Assembly (NCBI RefSeq): GCF_900176635.1
Contig: NZ_FXLN01000004.1
Location: forward strand, 248,001-312,000
Direction: 5' to 3'
DNA: 64,000 bases
Source of the DNA: Clostridium merdae
GTDB lineage: Bacteria > Bacillota > Clostridia > Oscillospirales > Acutalibacteraceae
Both the position numbers and the translations under genes were made by a program. Below, in pieces: positions 34,187 to 42,743 of this stretch (position 1 is the first letter of the stretch; each line of letters begins with the position of its first letter). The notes under the pieces are model-generated. The model ran no database searches. It was not told where the DNA came from and was given only the letters and a program-made list of their open reading frames with translations.

Positions 34187-34789
34187 ATGAAATATTTAGC
34201 TATCGTAGGCACGAATTCAGATATGTCTACCAATCGTATGCTGCTTCAATTTATGCAGAAGCATTTTTCTGCTGAAGCAGAGATTGAAGTCTATGAAATT
34301 AAGGATTTACCTGCTTTTATGGAACCGGATGAAGATTCTGAAGTTCCAGAAAAGGTAACAGAGCTATCTGCTAAAATTTTGAATGCGGATGGAGTCATTA
34401 TAGCAACCCCAGAATATGATCACGCTATTCCAGCCGTTCTAAAAAGTGCACTTGAATGGATTAGTTACACAAGTCAGGCACTTACGGACAAGCCTGTATT
34501 AATTGTGGGAGCATCTCATGGTACTCTTGGTTCTTCAAGAGCACAGGCACATTTAAGACAGATACTAGATTCCCCCGAGCTTGCAGCCAGAATTATGCCA
34601 AGCAGCGAGTTTCTATTAGGAAAATCACAGGGCGCATTTGATATTTCAGGCAAACTCATTTATGCAGATAAGCTATTAGAGCTTGAAGAAATTTTCAGAG
34701 AGTTTGTTCTGTTTACGAAAATTACATCCAAGTTATTGGAAGAGAAAGCTTTAAATAAAAAAGCGAAAAAATATACTTGGCAAGAATAG
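34187..34789 (+). CDS. NADPH-dependent FMN reductase family protein
   Basis: 200 residues, flavodoxin-fold reductase that supplies or carries reduced FMN. It has IIATPEYDHAIPAVLKSALEW and VGASHGTLGSSRAQAHLRQI, standard for the family. It is clearly homologous to the first ~190 residues of the next protein (same start MKxxAxVGTNS), so one arose from the other by duplication. AGGAAGGGG precedes the ATG at 34187; an earlier in-frame ATG at 34166 is less likely. The next gene starts 14 bp after its stop. Confidence 0.88.
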   Translation: MKYLAIVGTNSDMSTNRMLLQFMQKHFSAEAEIEVYEIKDLPAFMEPDEDSEVPEKVTELSAKILNADGVIIATPEYDHAIPAVLKSALEWISYTSQALTDKPVLIVGASHGTLGSSRAQAHLRQILDSPELAARIMPSSEFLLGKSQGAFDISGKLIYADKLLELEEIFREFVLFTKITSKLLEEKALNKKAKKYTWQE

Positions 34790-34803
34790 GGGGAAAAGTA
34801 CCA

Positions 34804-37227
34804 ATGAAATTTATAGCTGTTGTTGGAACGAATTCAAAAAAATCTTACAATCGAAAACTGCTCCAATTTATGAAAAAGCACTTTGAAACGAAGGCTGACA
34901 TAGAAATTTTAGAGATTACAGATGTTCCTATGTTTAACCAATCGGAGAATCAGTCTTATGGCCCAGTATTACAGATGTTCAACGATAAGATAACGGAATG
35001 TGATGGTGTTATTATTGCTACTCCGGAATATAATCATTCCATCCCATCCGGTCTTAAGAGCTTAATTGAGTGGTTGAGCTTTGATCTTCATCCACTTGCA
35101 GGCAAGCCGGTGATGATTGTTGGTGCTTCCCTTGGAACTCAGGGGTCCTCTCGTGCACAGCTCCATCTTCGTCAGATTCTTGACGCACCAGGTGTGGATG
35201 CCAATGTAATGCCAGGCTACGAGTTTTTACTCGGCAGTGCAAGTAAGGCATTTGATGACGCCGGTAATCTTAACAATGAAGGCACCATAGATTTTCTTGA
35301 GATTTGCTTCCTTCGCTTCATGCGCTTTGCAAAAATAGCCAACCAGCTCAATGAGGAAGAGGAGTTCTCCTTCCAACCTGGTGAATATGAGGTTAGTGCA
35401 ATCGGCCACAGCGGAAATCTACCTATGAAAGTTTCCTTTAGTGAAAAACGAATTGAAAGCATTCACATAGATACTGAAGGTGAAACAGAAGGCATTGCTG
35501 ATGTAGTTTTTATAAGAATTCCAGATAAAATTCTTGAGGGACAAACGTTAAATGTAAATGCTCTCTCTGGTGCATCAGAAACCAGCAATGCAGTTATTGA
35601 TGGTGTAGCCAAAGCAGTGAAGCTTGCCGGAGTAAATCCCGATATTCTTAAGAGACGTCCTAAACCAGCCAGCAGCCGTAACAGAGAAGACGAAGAATAC
35701 ACTTGTGATGTTGTAGTTGTAGGTGGAGGCGGTGCGGGCCTAAGTGCAGCGGCTACCGCGTTGCAGAATGGTTCCAGTGTTATTGTTCTTGAAAAATATC
35801 CGTCGGTAGGCGGTAATACCATTCGTTCCGGTGGCCCTGTGAATGCGGCAGATCCAGAGTGGCAGAGCATGTTTGATGAGAATCCAGGAGAAAGACATAC
35901 CATTGAGTCACTGCTAAATACCGATGAAAGCGAAATCCATGCAGAATATCTCGAAGACTTCCGCGCTTTAAAAGAAGAATTTGCTGCTTACCAAAACAAG
36001 TTTGGTACCGGTAAAGGTCATTTGTTTGATTCCCCTCTTCTTCACAGAATGCAGACCTATTTTGGCGGCAAACGAACAGATTTAAATGGCGATACCATAT
36101 ATGGTCAATACGACCTGGTGAAAATTCTGACAGACAGAGCTTTAGAGAGTGTAAAATGGCTCGAGGAAATCGGCGTTGAGTATGATAAGAGCATTGTATT
36201 TGCTCCCGTTGGTGCATTATGGCGCCGCGGTCATAAGCCTGTTAAAAGCTATGGTACTGCGTTCATCCTTGCACTTCATAAATATGTAGAAGAGCAGAAC
36301 GGAAAGATTATAACAGACAGTCCAGTAAAGGAATTTATTATAGAGAACGGTGAAATTACAGGAGTTATAGCAACCGGTGTGAATGGACAGAAGATTACGG
36401 TTCATGCAAAAGCAGTCGTTCTTGCGAGCGGTGGCTTTGGTGCCAATACAAAGATGTTAAAGGAATATAACACCTACTGGAGTAATATTGATGATGACAT
36501 AAGAACCACCAATTCCTACGCCATGACGGGTGATGGTATCATGCTTGGTAAATCCGTAGGAGCGGCGCTGACGGGAATGGGCTTTACTCAGATGATGCCA
36601 GTATCTGACCCGGATACGGGCGAGCTGTTCAGTGGGTTGCAGGTACCACCGGAAAACTTTGTAATCGTCAATCGCGAAGGGAAACGCTTTATCAATGAAT
36701 TTTCCGGTAGAGATGTATTAACAAAAGCAGCCATTGACCAAGGTAGTTTGTTCTACCTCATTGCGGATGATGAGATAAAGAAAACCGCAGCCAATACAAG
36801 TCAGGAAAAGATAGACCGCCAGGTAGAAGCAGGGACCCTATTTCGAGCGGATACCATAGAAGAGCTGGCAGTTAAAGTTGGTATGGAGCCATCAGTCCTA
36901 AGGGATACGGTGGATAAATATAATTCCTATGTTGATGCAGGGTTTGACCCTGAGTTCCATAAGGACACCTTTAGCTTAAAGGTGGAGAAAGCTCCATTCT
37001 ATGCAACACCAAGAAAGCCAGCGGTTCACCATACCATGGGCGGACTTAGAATTGATACAGAAGCCCGTGTATTAGATGAAAACGGCCAACCGATTAAACA
37101 TCTTTATGCAGCGGGAGAAGTTGCTGGAGGTATTCATGCAGGCAACCGTCTTGGCGGTAATGCGTTAACTGATATTTTTACCTTTGGACGAATTGCTGGA
37201 AAAACGGCTGTGGACGAAATGAATTAA
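34804..37227 (+). CDS. Three-domain flavoprotein reductase, candidate urocanate reductase
   Basis: 807 residues: NADPH:FMN reductase domain (1-190), FMN_bind domain (~205-290) and fumarate-reductase-type FAD domain (~300-807). The FMN_bind domain has the ApbE flavinylation motif SGASETS (255-261; Ser258 likely modified). The FAD domain has VVVVGGGGAGLSAAA, VHHTMGG and NRLGGNA (substrate His and Arg). Where fumarate reductases have His before Pro (QAHP), this has QMMP with Met598. Tyr or Met at that site is reported for urocanate reductases (UrdA). The product would be imidazole propionate. AGGGGG precedes the ATG at 34804. A fumarate or acrylate-type reductase remains possible. Confidence 0.75.
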   Translation: MKFIAVVGTNSKKSYNRKLLQFMKKHFETKADIEILEITDVPMFNQSENQSYGPVLQMFNDKITECDGVIIATPEYNHSIPSGLKSLIEWLSFDLHPLAGKPVMIVGASLGTQGSSRAQLHLRQILDAPGVDANVMPGYEFLLGSASKAFDDAGNLNNEGTIDFLEICFLRFMRFAKIANQLNEEEEFSFQPGEYEVSAIGHSGNLPMKVSFSEKRIESIHIDTEGETEGIADVVFIRIPDKILEGQTLNVNALSGASETSNAVIDGVAKAVKLAGVNPDILKRRPKPASSRNREDEEYTCDVVVVGGGGAGLSAAATALQNGSSVIVLEKYPSVGGNTIRSGGPVNAADPEWQSMFDENPGERHTIESLLNTDESEIHAEYLEDFRALKEEFAAYQNKFGTGKGHLFDSPLLHRMQTYFGGKRTDLNGDTIYGQYDLVKILTDRALESVKWLEEIGVEYDKSIVFAPVGALWRRGHKPVKSYGTAFILALHKYVEEQNGKIITDSPVKEFIIENGEITGVIATGVNGQKITVHAKAVVLASGGFGANTKMLKEYNTYWSNIDDDIRTTNSYAMTGDGIMLGKSVGAALTGMGFTQMMPVSDPDTGELFSGLQVPPENFVIVNREGKRFINEFSGRDVLTKAAIDQGSLFYLIADDEIKKTAANTSQEKIDRQVEAGTLFRADTIEELAVKVGMEPSVLRDTVDKYNSYVDAGFDPEFHKDTFSLKVEKAPFYATPRKPAVHHTMGGLRIDTEARVLDENGQPIKHLYAAGEVAGGIHAGNRLGGNALTDIFTFGRIAGKTAVDEMN

Positions 37228-37294
37228 TATTAAGTCATTGGAAACCATAAGCTATTTTATTTTGATTGTTATGGTCACAGAATACTACCAAAAC

Positions 37295-37327
37295 AAAAAA
37301 CCACCGGATAACTCCGGTGGCTTTTTG
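37295..37327 (+). terminator. Intrinsic terminator
   Basis: CCACCGG pairs with CCGGTGG, preceded by an A-run and followed by CTTTTTG; works in both directions. Confidence 0.85.
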
Positions 37328-37341
37328 TTACTTATATCTAT

Positions 37342-38700
37342 TTAAACTAAGATGCAGGCAACGATAATTGTAGCGGCGAGCCCAGAGAATACAGGAATAA
37401 GGTTTTTACGTACCAATTCTTCAGGACGAATCCCGCAAATGGCTGCAACAGGAATTACTGCCCACGGGATCAGTGTACCGCCATCTACCCAAATTGTAAC
37501 AATTTGGCCAAGAGCTGCGAGCATTTCTTTATTCACAGGTATGGCCTGTGCGAAGGTAGCTGCTGTTGTACCCACAATAGGCAGCCCAGAGAAGCCGGAG
37601 CCATCCAGCCCGGTTACAAACCCAGCCATTGCTTCCGCCAATACAACGGGAATGCGAGACATGGGTGCGTTTTGCGCAAGGTAAAGGCCAATATCATTCA
37701 TGATGCCGGTCTGTGAACCAAGAACGGCTTTCGCACAATCTTCACCGCCAAGGAAGAAGAAACCTGCTATAAAGATAACGGGAGTAAAAATATCGATACC
37801 AAAGCCAAAGCCTTCTTTTAAATGGTCTATGACTTTCTCCAAGGCGTTTATAATTCCACCATTCAGGCAGGTAGCTACAACAAGGATAATCAGTGCAGTA
37901 CCACCTACTAGGGCGGTTGCATCGCCACCCTGCAATTTAAAAATGAGCATAAGAATAACATCTAATAAAAACAAAGCTGGGGTTGCAATGGCAATTGCTA
38001 CGGCAGCAGGCTTTGCTTTTTCCGCCTGGATGGAAGAACGGTCTACAGTCACCGGCGGAAGATTTTTAACATCTCTCCGGAACATAATAAACGCTACCGT
38101 AGCAGTAACAACAGCCATCACGGCCCAGAGCACAAAGCTTTCTTGTATTAAAGCACCAACAGTTGTGCCTGCGGCTTTGGCAGTTATGGTGGGCGCTCCC
38201 TGTATGAAAAAGTCTCCCGAAAGAGCCATCCCGTGGCCAAATAGATTCATTGCTACAGCTGCCCATACTACGGGTATGCCCGTCTCGAGAGCGAGGGGGA
38301 GAATAACGGCTCCTACAAGTGCAACTGCTGGCGAGGGCCACAAACAAATGGAAACAGCAAACATGGCAAAACCAAGCAAAAGGAACGTGACACTACGGTT
38401 TTTCATGTAACGTACAAAAGGACGAACCATTAGCACATCTGCGCCGAGTGCAGAAAGGGATTTGGACATTGCCACTACAATGGATATTACAGCGATAATG
38501 CTCCAGAACTCTTTGCCAGTCCAGATTAATGCGTTGAATAATGATTGAATACTGCCAATTACACTTTGGGTAGCAAAACCGCCAACTATGAGTATGCCGA
38601 TGATGCAGGGCAGTACTATACTTTTACGGAACGCCATAAGGCAGAGCATAACGAATAATAGCGTAATGTATAAAATATGGAGATAGCTCAAGGTTACCAA
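37342..38700 (-). CDS. Twelve-helix membrane transporter, family uncertain
   Basis: 452 residues with about twelve membrane helices, overall like ion-transporter (IT) superfamily carriers of organic anions. Notable segments: SICLWPSPAVALVGAVILPLA, HGMALSGDFFIQGAPTITA and LDGSGFSGLPIVGTTAATFA, rich in Gly and Ser and probably forming the substrate hairpins. Start is TTG with AAGGAGG 8 bp upstream. It faces the flavoprotein gene and shares its terminator. It could import the electron acceptor or export the product of that enzyme; this is only inferred from position. Confidence 0.65.
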   Translation of the reverse strand: MVTLSYLHILYITLLFVMLCLMAFRKSIVLPCIIGILIVGGFATQSVIGSIQSLFNALIWTGKEFWSIIAVISIVVAMSKSLSALGADVLMVRPFVRYMKNRSVTFLLLGFAMFAVSICLWPSPAVALVGAVILPLALETGIPVVWAAVAMNLFGHGMALSGDFFIQGAPTITAKAAGTTVGALIQESFVLWAVMAVVTATVAFIMFRRDVKNLPPVTVDRSSIQAEKAKPAAVAIAIATPALFLLDVILMLIFKLQGGDATALVGGTALIILVVATCLNGGIINALEKVIDHLKEGFGFGIDIFTPVIFIAGFFFLGGEDCAKAVLGSQTGIMNDIGLYLAQNAPMSRIPVVLAEAMAGFVTGLDGSGFSGLPIVGTTAATFAQAIPVNKEMLAALGQIVTIWVDGGTLIPWAVIPVAAICGIRPEELVRKNLIPVFSGLAATIIVACILV

Positions 38701-38810
38701 AAGATCGCCTCCTTAACACGGGTGATGGTCATGAAATATACTATGTTCTTTTATACAAGCATGTGAAGAATAAAACGATCAGCTTTTATGCTGTATTCAT
38801 TGTATAAACA

Positions 38811-38860
38811 CATAAAAAAACAGGCTTGAAACTCTTACTTTGGAAAAGTTTCAAGCCTGC
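38811..38860 (-). terminator. Intrinsic terminator of the MarR operon
   Basis: GCAGGCTTGAAACT pairs with AGTTTCAAGCCTG; seven T follow on the minus strand. Confidence 0.9.
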
Positions 38861-38908
38861 ATTTATTAAAAATAGGAAAAAATGGGTTGTTTGCAGCTTA
38901 GTGATTTA

Positions 38909-39361
38909 TTAAGCATGATTTTCAATCAAATCATTAGCGTGTTCTAAGAATGCTTGAATAGCTTCTAATTGAACTTGATTTAAGCAATCAATATACTCAA
39001 ATAATGCTTTATCATGGGTATTGTGGTATTCGCGGTGAAGATGATAGGCGCGCATTCCCTTTTCGGTGAGAAACAGCCTGACTCGCTTTTTATCTAAACC
39101 ATCCTTTGTTTTTACAATCAGCATACGTTTCTCTAGATTTAAAAGTGTTTTATGCACAACCGCTCTTGTGATACCAAATTGCCTTGCGATTTCAGAGCTG
39201 AATGTACCGGGGTGGTCGCCAATCATTTGTATTATGTGAATCTCGCCACGAAAGAACGTCATATCCTCACTGCCAAAATTTAAAATGTTGGTTTTGATAT
39301 TTGCTATTTTTTCCGTTAATCTAATGAAAGAATCCACCACTTCCTTTGACAGCTCATTCAT
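38909..39361 (-). CDS. MarR family regulator
   Basis: About 150 residues, winged helix (SSEIARQFGITRAVVHKTLLNLEKRML, ~55-82; wing KTKDGLDKKRVRLFLTEKG). ATG 39361 is chosen because AAAAGGAG lies 9 bp upstream. It overlaps the end of the methyltransferase gene by 8 bp, so the two are co-translated. A large perfect inverted repeat at the operon promoter is a likely autoregulatory operator. Such regulators usually respond to phenolic or aromatic compounds, which fits an O-methyltransferase partner. Confidence 0.9.
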   Translation of the reverse strand: MNELSKEVVDSFIRLTEKIANIKTNILNFGSEDMTFFRGEIHIIQMIGDHPGTFSSEIARQFGITRAVVHKTLLNLEKRMLIVKTKDGLDKKRVRLFLTEKGMRAYHLHREYHNTHDKALFEYIDCLNQVQLEAIQAFLEHANDLIENHA

Positions 39362-40349
39362 TGTCGTTATTCTCCTTTTGGTATAAAAGACCGCAGAATC
39401 TACCCGCATTCACTTCCCGCAATCTGAATACACCAGCTCCTTTCAGTGCGTTTTCTACATCATAACCAGAAGGCGCCAGTGGCAAACCATTTAAGCGGCC
39501 AGTCAGCCAGCTAACTAAGCGGTGTGGTGGCTGCTCTTGGTTGTTCGAGAGCTGCCCAATTAACAGTAAATAGGCTTTCGGAGAAAGTGTATTTGCAATT
39601 TTTTGAAGGAAGTCCGAAAGATGTTCCGCTGCAAAATCCAATATACCAGAAGCAACTAGTAAATCATAAGGCCCGCCAAAGGGGTCTTTGTTAAAATCCC
39701 CTTCTATAACAGACACGTTTTTTGGTGCGCCCTGCTCGTGTAGAATCATTCTACTGGTAGCAGCAACGCTTGGGTGCTCAAATACAACGGCGGAGCTATT
39801 GGGGTATTGCTTTGCAAATTCCATCGCCAAAATACCCGAGCCGCCACCTAAATCCAGCATTTTTACGGGAGCGTTATTTTGGGGGAATAATTCCTTCATT
39901 GCCTCTAAAAATGAACTAACCCGGCCGGTCGCATACATTTCTGGTACGGTAACCCGAGCCAGCATGGCGAAATCATAGGTTGGTGCGCGTTCTATTTCCC
40001 CGGAAATTTGTTGACCTAATTGTTGTAGTGAGGTCATTTTTTCACGGAATAATAGGGTCTCACCAATGTAAAGGGGAGAGTCCTTGCTCAAAAAAGCACT
40101 GGAATCAGGGGTGTTACGATACCGTTCGCCATCCCGTTCTAAAAAGCCTAATGCACTGAGCGACAATAGAAAATGCCCGAGAGCGAACTCTTGATAGCCT
40201 GTCTTATGTGCGGCTTGCTGCACACTCGTCCATTCGTTAAGGTAGGTAAATACATTTAGGTGAATCGCTGTAAATAGAATTTGTGCTTGTTGGTATTGCT
40301 CCAGCATGGTGTAGTAACGCAGGTAGCCCGGTGTGGATTTCTGATTCAT
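39354..40349 (-). CDS. SAM-dependent O-methyltransferase
   Basis: 331 residues of the class I methyltransferase group with an N-terminal winged-helix dimerisation domain (~10-90), as in small-molecule O-methyltransferases of secondary metabolism. The SAM motif LDLGGGSGILAMEFA (~165-179) and acidic VVFEHP are clear. It may methylate a hydroxy group on an aromatic or polyketide-like compound. First gene of a two-gene operon with the MarR regulator; the acceptor is unknown. Confidence 0.85.
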   Translation of the reverse strand: MNQKSTPGYLRYYTMLEQYQQAQILFTAIHLNVFTYLNEWTSVQQAAHKTGYQEFALGHFLLSLSALGFLERDGERYRNTPDSSAFLSKDSPLYIGETLLFREKMTSLQQLGQQISGEIERAPTYDFAMLARVTVPEMYATGRVSSFLEAMKELFPQNNAPVKMLDLGGGSGILAMEFAKQYPNSSAVVFEHPSVAATSRMILHEQGAPKNVSVIEGDFNKDPFGGPYDLLVASGILDFAAEHLSDFLQKIANTLSPKAYLLLIGQLSNNQEQPPHRLVSWLTGRLNGLPLAPSGYDVENALKGAGVFRLREVNAGRFCGLLYQKENNDNE

Positions 40350-40384
40350 AATTATCTCTCCGTTTCTGCTCTACTTTTCTATTG

Positions 40385-40428
40385 TAAAGTTATGTATAGT
40401 TAGCATAAACTAACTATACATAACTTTA
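40385..40428. promoter_or_regulatory. Large perfect inverted repeat, probable MarR operator
   Basis: TAAAGTTATGTATAGTTAG and its exact complement flank a 6-bp spacer (arms 40385-40403 and 40410-40428). It lies 36 bp before the methyltransferase start, over the promoter position. Confidence 0.7.
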
Positions 40429-40464
40429 TGTTGTATGTCAAGCATACAAACAATTTTAAATAGA

Positions 40465-40512
40465 TAGAAAAAGTACAATCCCCCCTCACATAGTAAGGGA
40501 GGATTGTACTAT
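40465..40512 (-). terminator. Intrinsic terminator of the lyase gene
   Basis: AGTACAATCCTCCC pairs with GGGGGATTGTACT; TTTTTC follows on the minus strand. Confidence 0.85.
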
Positions 40513-40574
40513 TGTTGTGATTGAAGCAAATCTTATAAGGATTTGTTGTAAGTAAGTATTAGGTATGGTTCCTT

Positions 40575-41495
40575 TTAATGAGACGCTAAAAGGTCGCTGG
40601 AACGCCCGGCACGTAGAATGTAGCTGTCCGTATCGTGGTTTAAAAGCTGTTGTATTGTACGGGATAGTTCCATCACCTTCACAATATCTACCCCGGTGGA
40701 TATTCCCGATTCATCGCACATATGAATCACATCTTCGGTAGAAATATTACCAGCTGCCCCCGGTACAAAAGGACAACCTCCCAGCCCGCCAAACGAACTG
40801 TCAAATTGAGTCATACCACTTTCCATGGCAGCAAGTATATTTGCCATTGCCAAGCCACGAGTATTATGGAAGTGAAGCCACCAGTTAACTTGCGGATACT
40901 TTTCTCTTACAGAAGAACATATTCGATACACCTGATTCGGTACAGCCATGCCGGAAGTGTCTGACAAAGAAATCTCTGTTATTCCGACCTCGAGATATGC
41001 CTGAATAATAGCATCTACATCTTCCAGAGGAATACGGCCCTCCCAGGGGGATGCAAACGGCATAGAAATAGAACCAGAAATTTCGATTCCATTCTCTTGT
41101 GCTGCTTGTACACAAGGGGCGAATCCTGCCACACTCTCTTGCGGTAACATATTCAAATTTTTCAGATTGTGCTGTCGGCTTGCAGAAACGTTCAGCTTCA
41201 CTTTTTTACATCCGCAGGATACAGCACGCTGAACCCCCTTTATATTGGGAATTAATGCCCGTAGCTCCACACCCGGAACGGAACCTATCTGCTTGTATAA
41301 TTCATCGGTATCCGCCATTTGTGGTACTGCCTTTGGGTGCATGAATGAACCTATCTCAATAACGGTAAATCCGGCATCAATAAGCCCACGGAGCAGCTCC
41401 AGCTTTTGCTCGGTTGTAAGTATTGTTTTTTCATTTTGTAGACCATCACGTAGCCCAACCTCACACAAAGTAATAGAGGATGGTAAATTCATCAT
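40575..41495 (-). CDS. HMG-CoA lyase family protein
   Basis: 306 residues, TIM-barrel lyase that cleaves 3-hydroxy-3-methylglutaryl-CoA or a similar 3-hydroxyacyl compound. The signatures are clear: EVGLRDGLQNE (metal Asp), HFHNTRGLA (metal His) and GLGGCPFVPGAAGN with the catalytic Cys. ATG 41495 follows GGAGG by 8 bp; the longer frame to 41510 has none. It stands as a single gene, divergent from the isomerase/AroE-like group by ~400 bp. It might cleave an intermediate made from the acyl-CoA produced by the downstream dehydrogenase, which is only a guess. Confidence 0.88.
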   Translation of the reverse strand: MMNLPSSITLCEVGLRDGLQNEKTILTTEQKLELLRGLIDAGFTVIEIGSFMHPKAVPQMADTDELYKQIGSVPGVELRALIPNIKGVQRAVSCGCKKVKLNVSASRQHNLKNLNMLPQESVAGFAPCVQAAQENGIEISGSISMPFASPWEGRIPLEDVDAIIQAYLEVGITEISLSDTSGMAVPNQVYRICSSVREKYPQVNWWLHFHNTRGLAMANILAAMESGMTQFDSSFGGLGGCPFVPGAAGNISTEDVIHMCDESGISTGVDIVKVMELSRTIQQLLNHDTDSYILRAGRSSDLLASH

Positions 41496-41908
41496 GTCCA
41501 CTACCTCCAAATGTATTATAAAAATGTGGTTTTAATGTCGAGTCAACATCTCTTACACTATCTTAAACGAATTTAGCAGTAAGAATCCAATACATAATTT
41601 ATATGAAATCATAGAAGAGATTAATGGTTCAGTTTCAATTATGAAAAACAAGTAAGTGTAAAATATTGGAATACAAAAAGATAATAGCAAATTATATCAA
41701 ATATATATTTATATTTTACAATTTTTTCATAATCAGTTAGCTAATATTGGCAAAGTTTAAATAAAACAAGTGTTATGAACTATGAAATATATTTCTAATT
41801 CAATAGATATTAAGCATTAGACTTTATAAGTGATTTGCATATAAAATTTATATCAGGTAAGAGAAAACTTAGATATATTTCCATCCAATTGATGAAGGGG
41901 GTTCATAA
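41496..41908. other. AT-rich divergent intergenic region
   Basis: About 410 bp, very AT-rich, between the lyase and the isomerase genes. No gene, no clear terminator and no conserved operator was recognised. Confidence 0.5.
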
Positions 41909-42709
41909 ATGGCTGTACAGTTTTCACTAGCTTATCTTACGATACCGGGCATTGAGCCTATTGAGCAGATAAAAGTTGCTAAGAAAGCCGGGTATGATTT
42001 CGTAAGTCTAAGAACAATACCAATGGGACTTAGTAGCGAACCTCAAGTTTGCTTAGAGAAGGATGCCGTGCTACATAAAGCAATTCAACAAGCTCTAAAA
42101 GAGTACGAAATAAGTCTTTTGGATATTGAATTGGTTCGAATTAGAGAAGATTTACCAACTGACTACCGTTGTGCGTTTGAAAAGGGAGCCGAACTCGGGG
42201 CAACTCAAATTTTGTCCAGTGTTTGGACGAATGATTACTCCTACGCGATAGATAGTTACGGGAAGATTTGTGAGCAGGCTGCACAATATGGGATGACGGT
42301 CAACTTGGAATTTCCAATCGTATCGTGCCTGACTACCTTACAAGATACCATAATGATTCAGGATAAAGTGAATGCTTCCAATTTGAAAATCTTGATGGAT
42401 ATGATTTATGTTCACTGGGCGGGAGTAACCCCAGAAGAGATTAAAAAAATTGATCCCAATCGATTTGGCCTGATTCACCTTTGCGACTGCCCCAAAAATC
42501 CAGATAAAACTCAAATTGTAGAAGTTGTTCGGGAGGGTCGTGCGTATTGCGGTGAGGGAGAGGCTAATTTAAAAGAATTGCTGAAAGCCTTACCGAATAA
42601 CCCTTGTTCCATTGAACTGCCTAATACCAAGCGTATTTTAGAGCTTGGCGTGCAAGGCCACGCAAACCGCTGCCTTCAAACAGCAAAAGCACTATTTGTA
42701 GATGAATAA
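41909..42709 (+). CDS. Sugar phosphate isomerase/epimerase-like TIM barrel
   Basis: 266 residues of the xylose-isomerase-like TIM-barrel group (AP endonuclease 2 family), with the metal ligand pattern VNLEFP (Glu), ILMDMIYVHWAG (Asp, His), LIHLCDCP (His, Asp) and CSIELPN (Glu). The group includes hydroxypyruvate isomerase, sugar epimerases and 3-dehydroshikimate dehydratase. Given the AroE-like gene 34 bp downstream, the last is an option. AGGGGG lies before the ATG. First gene of a likely four-gene unit. Confidence 0.8.
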   Translation: MAVQFSLAYLTIPGIEPIEQIKVAKKAGYDFVSLRTIPMGLSSEPQVCLEKDAVLHKAIQQALKEYEISLLDIELVRIREDLPTDYRCAFEKGAELGATQILSSVWTNDYSYAIDSYGKICEQAAQYGMTVNLEFPIVSCLTTLQDTIMIQDKVNASNLKILMDMIYVHWAGVTPEEIKKIDPNRFGLIHLCDCPKNPDKTQIVEVVREGRAYCGEGEANLKELLKALPNNPCSIELPNTKRILELGVQGHANRCLQTAKALFVDE

Positions 42710-42743
42710 CGGTGGAGATATATACAAGAAAAGAGGCTGAAAA

